DNA of 64,000 nucleotides from an uncultured Pelagimonas sp. (GTDB lineage: Bacteria; Pseudomonadota; Alphaproteobacteria; Rhodobacterales; Rhodobacteraceae), in contig NZ_CANMKO010000003.1 of NCBI RefSeq assembly GCF_947498515.1, forward strand, positions 452,500 through 516,499, written 5' to 3'. Shown piece after piece: positions 58,148-64,000 of the stretch. The notes beneath the pieces are model-generated. The model saw only the letters and a list, made by a program, of their open reading frames with translations. It was not told where the DNA came from and did no database searches. A program made the translations under genes and the position numbers. The number at the start of each line of letters is the position of its first letter. Position 1 is the stretch's first letter.

Positions 58148-59356
58148 CTAGGCGCGCGCCAAAGCCATGACCGCATTTAGACCACCAAAGGCGAAGGCGT
58201 TGGACATGACCACGTCAACCTTGGCCTCGCGCGCGACATTGGGCACAACGTCCAAGGCGCATTCGGGGTCGGGTTCCTCGTAGCCGATTGTTGGGGCGAT
58301 GATCCCGTCACGCAGCGCCATCAGACAGGCGAGAAGTTCGACCGCTCCGGTGCCGCCGATCAAATGGCCGTGCATCGATTTGGTTGAAGATATCATTAGA
58401 TTGTCGGCGTGGGCGCCAAAGACATCGGCCACCGCCGCACATTCGGTTTTGTCATTCGCCGCCGTGCCGGTGCCATGGGCGTTGACATAGCTAACGCGGG
58501 TTTTGTCGATCTGACCATCGCGCAGGGCGCCCGAAATGGCGCGGGCCGCGCCGGCTTTGGAGGGCATGACGATATCCGCAGCGTCCGAGCTCATGGCAAA
58601 GCCGACAACTTCGGCGAGGATGTCAGCACCACGCGCATGGGCGTGGTCGTAATCTTCGAACACAAAAATACCGGCCCCCTCGCCTTGCACCATGCCGTTG
58701 CGGGTGGCGGAAAACGGGCGACAGGCATCTTTGGACATAACGCGCAAACCTTCCCAGGCTTTGACGCCGCCGAAACACAGCATGGCTTCGGAGCCGCCGG
58801 TGATCATCGCCGGGGCCATGCCGGAGCGCACCATTTGATAGGCCTGCCCCATGGCGTGATTCGAGCTTGCACAGGCGGTTGAGACAGTAAAGGTCGGGCC
58901 GCGCAGGTTGAATTCCATGCTGACATGGCTGGCGGCGGCGTTGTTCATCAGCTTGGGAACAACAAAGGGATGCACGCGATTCTTGCCGTCCTCATAAACG
59001 GCGCGAAAATTTTCATCCTGTGTGGTCAAACCACCGCCGGAGTTGCCCAGAATGACCCCGGAGCGATCCGCCAATTCACCGGTGAATTCGATGCCCGATT
59101 GGGCCATCGCCTGACGCGCGGCCAGCAAGGTGAATTGGGTAAACCGGTCGTAAAGCGACAGTTGCTGGCGGTTGAAATGGGCGTCGGGTTCGTAGCCTTG
59201 CACCTGACCGCCGATTTTGATCGCCAAACGGTCAACATCCTGAAAATCCAGCGGGCCAATGCCACAGTGACCGTCGCGCATGGCCTGCATCGTGCTTGGC
59301 ACATCCGAGCCCAGAGCATTGATCGTCCCTGCCCCGGTAATAACAACGCGTTTCAC
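58148..59356 (-). CDS. Beta-ketoacyl-ACP synthase (FabF-like, specialised)
   Basis: This 402-residue ketosynthase has nucleophile Cys162 (VSTACASSN), His294 (NAHGTGT) and His331 (SMHGHLIGG). It overlaps the dedicated ACP gene by four bases. The sequence is more like the secondary ketosynthases found beside an orphan ACP (NodE/XL-type) than primary FabF. lpxD lies upstream on the same strand. A role in making an unusual or long acyl chain, for example for lipid A, is inferred from position. Confidence 0.9.
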   Translation of the reverse strand: MKRVVITGAGTINALGSDVPSTMQAMRDGHCGIGPLDFQDVDRLAIKIGGQVQGYEPDAHFNRQQLSLYDRFTQFTLLAARQAMAQSGIEFTGELADRSGVILGNSGGGLTTQDENFRAVYEDGKNRVHPFVVPKLMNNAAASHVSMEFNLRGPTFTVSTACASSNHAMGQAYQMVRSGMAPAMITGGSEAMLCFGGVKAWEGLRVMSKDACRPFSATRNGMVQGEGAGIFVFEDYDHAHARGADILAEVVGFAMSSDAADIVMPSKAGAARAISGALRDGQIDKTRVSYVNAHGTGTAANDKTECAAVADVFGAHADNLMISSTKSMHGHLIGGTGAVELLACLMALRDGIIAPTIGYEEPDPECALDVVPNVAREAKVDVVMSNAFAFGGLNAVMALARA

Positions 59357-59613
59357 GATTTTTGCTCAGCCATAAGTTTTTCGATCCCGGCAATGATCTT
59401 GGCAACCGACGAGATGTCAAAATCGCCTTCGGTTGGCTCATTGGCGTTGAAAGGCACCGAAATATCAAAGGTTTCTTCGATAGCGAAAATAGCCTCGACA
59501 AGTCCGAGGCTGTCTATCCCCAAACTCTCTGGCGTGCTCTCGAGCGTCACATCGGACGGGTCAAGAAGCGCCTGTTCGGCGACAATTGCGATCACTTGGT
59601 CTTTGACGTTCAT
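59353..59613 (-). CDS. Acyl carrier protein, specialised
   Basis: This 86-residue ACP has the phosphopantetheine Ser35 in GIDSLGLVE. It is not the housekeeping AcpP (which has DSLDTVE). It is translationally coupled to the ketosynthase gene (ATGA overlap) and lies 59 bp after lpxD. The size and context recall the AcpXL system that makes very-long-chain fatty acids for lipid A in rhizobia, but the rest of that gene set is absent. Confidence 0.9.
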   Translation of the reverse strand: MNVKDQVIAIVAEQALLDPSDVTLESTPESLGIDSLGLVEAIFAIEETFDISVPFNANEPTEGDFDISSVAKIIAGIEKLMAEQKS

Positions 59614-59672
59614 CTTCCCCGTCCTGTACCCGTGTCTGCGCCTATGTGAAGGTTTGGCGCTCTGCGCAAGAC

Positions 59673-60764
59673 TTAGTCATTCCCTGTCAATTTTGAAACC
59701 GCTTTTTTCAGGTCAGCAACGTCACGGAACAATCGCGGCAGGCGGCGAAAGCCTTTGTAGCTTTCGACATGGTTTTCCATTTTGATCGCCGGGTAGCCAA
59801 GCATGACGCGGCCCGCCGGGACATTGGTTAGAACCCCCGATCCACCGCCGATAATGGCGCGATCACCAATAAGGATATTGTCGGAAATGCCGACCTGACC
59901 GCCCAGCACACAGTTTGACCCGATAACCGACGATCCGGCGATTCCGACCTGACCACAAAGCAGTGTGTCTTCTCCGACGACAACGTTGTGACCCACGTGA
60001 ACAAGGTTATCGAGCTTGCAGCCACTATGGAGCACTGTGTCGCGCACGGTGCCGCGATCGATACAGCTATTCGCACCAATTTCGACGTTATTTTCGATAG
60101 TTACGGAGCCAAGCGAATGTATTCGCGCCCATGATTGCGCTTGGTCATTGCCTTCGCCACCAAGCGTGGCGCGGGCCTTTTCGACACCGGAGGTTTCCGG
60201 GGTGACAAAAGAAAACCCGTCTGAGCCAATCACCACACCGGGATGGGCGATAAGGTGGTCACCAATAGTCACGCGGGCGCAAATTTTGACACCAGAATGC
60301 AGCAAGGCACCGGTGCCAAGGGTGGCGTTCCAACCAATATGGCATTGCGGGCCAATTACCGATCCGTCGCCGATATGCGCGCCAGCGTCGACAACCGTCA
60401 TCGCGCCGATGCTCACGTCTTGGCCGATTTGCGCGGTCGGGTCGATCACGGCAGAGGGGTGAATACCAGGGCCATAGCCCGGACCGGGGTCCATCATCGC
60501 CGAGAGGCCCGACATGACAAAGCGCGGACGCGTTGCCAAAAGCGCGGCCTGCAAGCCAAAGCTTTGCCAATCCGCCCCCTGCCAGAGCATGGCGGCCCGT
60601 GCTGCGCCATCGGGCAGACCGGCGGCGTATTCGGGCTTCATCGCCATGGCGAGATCATCAGGGCCAGCCATCGCCGGTTCCGCCACGGCGGTGATGCGCA
60701 ACTCTCCGTCCCCCTCAAAAGCAACCCCAAGAGACGCAGCGATTTCAGCGATGGTATAGGACAT
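59673..60764 (-). CDS. lpxD: UDP-3-O-(3-hydroxyacyl)glucosamine N-acyltransferase LpxD
   Basis: This 363-residue LpxD of lipid A synthesis has an N-terminal uridine-binding domain (TIAEIAASLGVAFEGDGELRI). The left-handed beta-helix is built of hexapeptide repeats (GPGIHPSAVIDPTAQIGQDVSIGA), with the catalytic His in NLVHVGHNV. Followed by an ACP and a ketosynthase gene rather than fabZ-lpxA, which is unusual. Confidence 0.96.
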   Translation of the reverse strand: MSYTIAEIAASLGVAFEGDGELRITAVAEPAMAGPDDLAMAMKPEYAAGLPDGAARAAMLWQGADWQSFGLQAALLATRPRFVMSGLSAMMDPGPGYGPGIHPSAVIDPTAQIGQDVSIGAMTVVDAGAHIGDGSVIGPQCHIGWNATLGTGALLHSGVKICARVTIGDHLIAHPGVVIGSDGFSFVTPETSGVEKARATLGGEGNDQAQSWARIHSLGSVTIENNVEIGANSCIDRGTVRDTVLHSGCKLDNLVHVGHNVVVGEDTLLCGQVGIAGSSVIGSNCVLGGQVGISDNILIGDRAIIGGGSGVLTNVPAGRVMLGYPAIKMENHVESYKGFRRLPRLFRDVADLKKAVSKLTGND

Positions 60765-60862
60765 GATTGGACCCGGCTTGTTAGGTGTTTGGACGCAGGT
60801 GTAAGCCGCATTGGGGCAAGTGAAAACCCCTGAGCGGATCGGTGTGGATGCAAGGCCCGATA

Positions 60863-60897
60863 GAAAAACGCCCCCGGCGGTTGGGCCGAGGGCGTTA
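60863..60897 (-). terminator. Terminator of the L,D-transpeptidase gene
   Basis: AACGCCC (minus strand) pairs with GGGCGTT with an inner CGGC/GCCG stem, followed by TTTTT. It lies 23 bp after the stop at 60921. Confidence 0.85.
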
Positions 60898-60920
60898 AAA
60901 AGAGTTTGCGTGAGAGGGCT

Positions 60921-62558
60921 TTAGATACTGCCCGTGCGCAAAGAAACACCGGCATTGGCCAGCGCGTTCCAGATTTTGCCGTCACGCCCATAGACATCGG
61001 GGCGATACTTCATCTGGCCTTTGGCCGAGGTGAAAGCAGTGCGATAGATCAGATGCACAGGCACCTGTTTGACCAGCGGAACATGGGTTTCCTGACGCGA
61101 GTTCAGGATGGATTGGAAATACCCAACCGGGTCGCCTTCTTGTTTGGCCAAAAGCGCATAGGCAAAGTCATGCGGGTCATCGAGGCGGATACAGCCATGA
61201 CTAAAGGTCCGGACCTCGCGGGCAAACAAGTGCTGAGAGGGCGTGTCATGCAGGTAAATGTTGTATTTGTTCGGAAAGATAAACTTGACCGTGCCAAGGG
61301 CATTGCGCGGGCCCGGAGGCTGGCGCATCGAAAACGGGAAGGTGCGGGCGCTATACTTGGCAAAGCCGTGACCACGGCTCACCACCCTACCCCGTGCGTC
61401 GATGATTTCCAAATGCCCCACGGCACCGGGATTGCCGCGCAAAAGCGGCAGATATTCATTGACGATGATCGAGCGCGGCACATACCAAGATGGGTTGATG
61501 ACCATATGTTCCATCACATCGGAAAACTCCGGCGTGCGGCGGTCGGGGTCTTGGTGGCCGATAACCGATTTGGTCTCATAGGTTAGCTTGTCGTCATCGA
61601 AAATCTGGGCGTGATAGTTGACCAGATTGACTTTGACATGCCGTTCGCCAAGGCCTTCGGGCAGGTTGAGCCAACGTTCACGTTCCATCGCGACCATGAT
61701 CGATTTGAGCCGCGTGACCGGGTCGGTGTTGATCTGGCGCATGGTGCTCGCCCCGGCGACACCATCGGCTTTGAGACCATGATCGGCCTGAAAATCCTGA
61801 ACCGCAGCCTGAAGCGCGTCATCATAAGAAGAGGACAGCGACGGGCGCATATAGCCCATCTTGGTCAAACGATTGCGCAGGGCGACAACGGAATTGCCGT
61901 TTTGACCGGGCTTGAGGCTCCCCGATGGAACCGTCGAGCCCCAACCGCCATGTTGAATTCGATGCTCAAGCTTGAGCTTGGCGCGCATCAAACGCGCGTA
62001 TTCGGGGCTTTTGGGGGTGAGCGAGCGCATCACGGCACGCGGATCTTCGGTCAGCAACCGGTTGAGCAACACCTGACCATCACGATGCGGCAGTTTGCGT
62101 TTGATGTCGGAATCAATGCGCGAGGGCACCAACATTCCCGATTGCAGATCGCGAGCAAAGCGCAGGAAGGTTTCGGACAACTCGACCTCAAGCACACCCC
62201 GATCACGACCAGTTTTCGCCCGCGCCATTTTGGCGATCAACGCGTCTTTGTTATAGCGCTGTACAGAGAGGCCATGGTCATCCGCCATGGCAAAGGCTTC
62301 GATCAGAGCAAGTCGTCGGGCGCGGTCTTCACCGCCGTCGCCAGTCCAGATCGGAGCGAATCCCCGGTCCCGGTAAAAGGCCGCCATCTGACCGTTTTCA
62401 CCGATCTGTTCGGCCACCGCTTGTTTATAGGCCGTTACCTGAAAGGAAAAACCAGACGTATGCTGAGCATGTGCCGGCCCGGCAGCCAACCAAATCGCCC
62501 CGGCAGCAACCAATGCCCTCGACCAGCTCGGCGATACTCCATTTGCTGAAAATTTCAT
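60921..62558 (-). CDS. YcbB-type L,D-transpeptidase
   Basis: This 545-residue exported protein has signal peptide SWSRALVAAGAIWLAAGPAHA. A scaffold domain (about 40-210) is followed by a peptidoglycan-binding domain near 225-290 (VVALRNRLTKMGYMRPSL). The YkuD catalytic domain has the nucleophile Cys in FSHGCIRLDDPHDF. It makes 3-3 cross-links between diaminopimelate residues of peptidoglycan. The ATG at 62558 follows AGGGG. It is divergent from the DUF882 (MepK-like) gene, which would cleave just such links. Confidence 0.94.
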   Translation of the reverse strand: MKFSANGVSPSWSRALVAAGAIWLAAGPAHAQHTSGFSFQVTAYKQAVAEQIGENGQMAAFYRDRGFAPIWTGDGGEDRARRLALIEAFAMADDHGLSVQRYNKDALIAKMARAKTGRDRGVLEVELSETFLRFARDLQSGMLVPSRIDSDIKRKLPHRDGQVLLNRLLTEDPRAVMRSLTPKSPEYARLMRAKLKLEHRIQHGGWGSTVPSGSLKPGQNGNSVVALRNRLTKMGYMRPSLSSSYDDALQAAVQDFQADHGLKADGVAGASTMRQINTDPVTRLKSIMVAMERERWLNLPEGLGERHVKVNLVNYHAQIFDDDKLTYETKSVIGHQDPDRRTPEFSDVMEHMVINPSWYVPRSIIVNEYLPLLRGNPGAVGHLEIIDARGRVVSRGHGFAKYSARTFPFSMRQPPGPRNALGTVKFIFPNKYNIYLHDTPSQHLFAREVRTFSHGCIRLDDPHDFAYALLAKQEGDPVGYFQSILNSRQETHVPLVKQVPVHLIYRTAFTSAKGQMKYRPDVYGRDGKIWNALANAGVSLRTGSI

Positions 62559-62899
62559 TAAAAAACCCCTGTCACACGCGCGTTTGTTATCTAATCTCTT
62601 TGCATTCAAAGCCCTACCTCTGTCTACTCACTTTTGTGATAGGGGTGAATACGGTTCTTAGTCGGGACCGTGCGAACACGGTCTGCACATTCCCGCCACA
62701 GTTCCAGAGTGATTTGGCAGAAACCTGCTCATTTCCCCTTGAAACTGAGAAACCTCCCAAATGTTTCTTTTTTGGCAATCTGATTCGTGCCATACCAATG
62801 ACGACATCTGGGGATAGATGGCAGGTGGTCGGCCTGAGGCACGCAAAGTGCGACGGTCGGCTCGAAACAGGTAATAGCGACGGGACAGGCGCTTCGAAC
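62559..62899. other. 341-bp divergent promoter region between the transpeptidase and DUF882 genes
   Basis: No gene seen. It contains a perfect inverted repeat GACCGTG-cgaa-CACGGTC (62666-62683), which could be an operator or a hairpin. No clear -35/-10 pair is evident. Confidence 0.4.
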
Positions 62900-63469
62900 A
62901 TGGCAGATAACACTTCAGGCAGCTTTACGCGGCGTGGCGTACTTGGCGCATTTGCCGCCACCACGGTTGCAGCAGCACCAACCTTTTCCAATGCAGCTGG
63001 CTTTTTGCGCGGCGGTGGCGATATTCGCCGCATCCGTATGTACAGCGGCCGCACCGGCGAACGGATCGACATGATTTACTGGATCGAGGGCAAATACCTT
63101 GCCGACGCGATCAAAGAAGTAAATTACTTCATGCGCGACTGGCGCACGAATGACGTTAAGAAAATTGACCTGCGCACCATCGACATCATGGCAGCGGCCC
63201 ACAACCTTATGGATGTGAGTGAGCCCTACATGCTGATCTCTGGCTACCGCAGCCCGAAAACCAATGCGATGCTGCGCTCGCGCTCGCGCGGGGTTGCGAA
63301 AAACTCGCGCCACCTGCGAGGTCAGGCGGCGGATTTGCGTTTGGCCGGCCGTTCGGTCAATCAGATTTACAAGGCCGCTAAATCCTGCGGTGGGGGTGGC
63401 GTTGGCCGCTACTCCAAATCGAATTTTGTACATATGGATTGCGGTCCTGTCCGCAGCTGGGGAAGATAA
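62900..63469 (+). CDS. Tat-exported DUF882 (MepK/YcbK-like) murein endopeptidase
   Basis: This 189-residue protein has a twin-arginine signal (FTRRGVLGAFAATTVAAAP) and a Zn peptidase domain of the M15/DUF882 type. Metal ligands His138 (NSRHLRGQAAD), Asp145 and His178 (FVHMDCG) are all visible. MepK in E. coli cleaves 3-3 cross-links made by L,D-transpeptidases. Its location divergent from the YcbB-type enzyme suggests a matched maker and breaker. A GGGACAGG stretch precedes the ATG at 62900. Confidence 0.92.
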   Translation: MADNTSGSFTRRGVLGAFAATTVAAAPTFSNAAGFLRGGGDIRRIRMYSGRTGERIDMIYWIEGKYLADAIKEVNYFMRDWRTNDVKKIDLRTIDIMAAAHNLMDVSEPYMLISGYRSPKTNAMLRSRSRGVAKNSRHLRGQAADLRLAGRSVNQIYKAAKSCGGGGVGRYSKSNFVHMDCGPVRSWGR

Positions 63470-63497
63470 CCCCTTTTCCAAACACATCTGTCCCATT

Positions 63498-63520
63498 AAG
63501 CGCCTCGAATTTTCGGGGCG
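63498..63520 (+). terminator. Terminator of the DUF882 gene
   Basis: AAGCGCC...CGA and TCG...GGCGCTT form a stem with one mismatch pair, followed by TTTTG TTTT. Confidence 0.8.
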
Positions 63521-63767
63521 CTTTTGTTTTGCGTCACAGGTTTTTGGAATCACATCCAAATGCCCGCGCAGAAACAGGCCGTTGAGTCGGCCTTAGGTTA
63601 GTCTGTCTGAAAAAATGGGGATCGTGGCAGCAGACAGTGGTAAAAACCTAACGTGATGGCGCAGATTGCCATAGTCAGGAATACCTGCCCTCTTAAATAC
63701 CCGCCCCCAGAGTCGCTCTTGTGACTCGCTGGCTTGCGTCAAAATTTCCAATGACCCTCTAGAACGC

Positions 63768-63791
63768 CAAAAGCACCCCGAAGGGTGCTTT
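63768..63791 (-). terminator. Terminator of the tRNA-Asp transcript
   Basis: AAAGCACCC pairs with GGGTGCTTT around a 4-base loop, 23 bp beyond the tRNA on the minus strand, with a T-run. Confidence 0.88.
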
Positions 63792-63813
63792 GACAACTTC
63801 CAAAAGGAAGTAG

Positions 63814-63890
63814 TGGCGCGGTTGACGGGGCTCGAACCCGCGACCCCCGGCGTGACAGGCCGGTACTCTAACCATCTGAGCTACAACCGC
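63814..63890 (-). tRNA. tRNA-Asp (GUC)
   Basis: The cloverleaf reads GCGGTTG acceptor with CAACCGC, D-arm AGCTCAGATGGTTAGAGT, anticodon GUC (63854-63856) in CTGTCAC, and T-arm CGGGTTCGAGCCCCG. CCA is encoded (63814-63816). A second copy lies 34 bp upstream. Confidence 0.97.
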
Positions 63891-63924
63891 ACTCTATGCG
63901 TTGGCCCGGTTTCGGAGGCAGTGG

Positions 63925-64000
63925 TGGCGCGGTTGACGGGGCTCGAACCCGCGACCCCCGGCGTGACAGGCCGGTACTCTAACCATCTGAGCTACAACCG
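63925..64000 (-). tRNA. tRNA-Asp (GUC), second copy, cut at the window edge
   Basis: The sequence is identical to the copy at 63814-63890 as far as visible; the first base of the gene lies beyond 64000. Together they form a tandem pair, probably one transcript ending at the terminator 63768-63791. Confidence 0.95.

Larger units (their letters stand above)
63470..63813. other. Intergenic stretch of 344 bp holding two terminators
   Basis: It contains the terminator of the DUF882 gene (63498-63520) and that of the tRNA-Asp transcript (63768-63791). Nothing else was recognised between them. Confidence 0.5.

Noticed and set aside
61611..62549. A plus-strand open frame of 312 codons antisense to the L,D-transpeptidase
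   Set aside because: Same kind of shadow frame: no family motif and unlike any protein, while the opposite strand encodes a full YcbB-type enzyme.

Overview
The window reads as an ordinary chromosomal segment of a marine-type alphaproteobacterium, most likely a Rhodobacteraceae (Roseobacter-group) member. Supporting this are ctrA with a sciP/DUF1153 neighbour, the F1-ATPase zeta (DUF1476) gene, DUF1127 genes, a dctBD pair, the order purQ-purS-purC, and MocR, PPK2 and invasion-locus-B family proteins. No phage, IS element, CRISPR array or toxin-antitoxin island was seen.

Region 1 (1-15 kb) is a periplasmic C1/alcohol-oxidation locus. The XoxF-type (lanthanide-dependent, PQQ) methanol dehydrogenase (13274-15034) lies 8 kb from its cytochrome (xoxG, 5130-5816) and binding protein (xoxJ, 4146-5096). 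xoxG and xoxJ run into a form II molybdenum hydroxylase set (coxG, coxS, coxL, coxM). Between them sits an ABC-2 exporter/importer set with a periplasmic binding protein, a YVTN beta-propeller and a small acidic secreted protein, resembling PQQ-associated (ped) and lanthanide-uptake (lut) clusters. There is also a nitrate/taurine-type ABC pair with no permease, a second cytochrome c and a secreted protein of unknown function. Three intergenic regions here share a TACGACC/ATAGGT motif, suggesting one regulator.

Region 2 (15-31.4 kb) holds a HerA-like ATPase, two candidate small RNAs (17.08-17.31 kb), an IalB-family protein, a DUF808 membrane protein, gap behind three GTTAGCGCTAAC-like operators, an outer-membrane beta-barrel, and dctBD, whose DctD lacks the sigma-54 GAFTGA loop. 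It then has the purine genes purQ-purS and purC, separated by two tandem paralogous secreted trypsin-like proteases that share a protease and a Cys module but carry completely different C-termini (beta-helix versus coiled coil).

Region 3 (31.5-50.8 kb) contains the zeta subunit, an MprF-like protein, an EamA transporter, a FadL-type porin, a P-loop protein, metA (acetyltransferase type), PPK2, a TetR regulator, rplM-rpsI, a MocR regulator divergent from a DUF1127 gene across a clean palindrome, speD-speE, a thioesterase, an enoyl-CoA hydratase, trmFO, gluQ, hisI, an Fe-S scaffold-like protein and a soluble chemoreceptor.

Region 4 (50.8-64 kb) contains a 39-residue membrane protein whose 3' UTR looks like a structured small RNA, recG, ligA, ctrA, sciP, mnmA, a dedicated ACP-ketosynthase pair next to lpxD, an L,D-transpeptidase divergent from a MepK-like (DUF882) Tat-exported endopeptidase, and two tandem tRNA-Asp genes. 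Gene coordinates start at the codon judged real from Shine-Dalgarno position and protein N-terminus.
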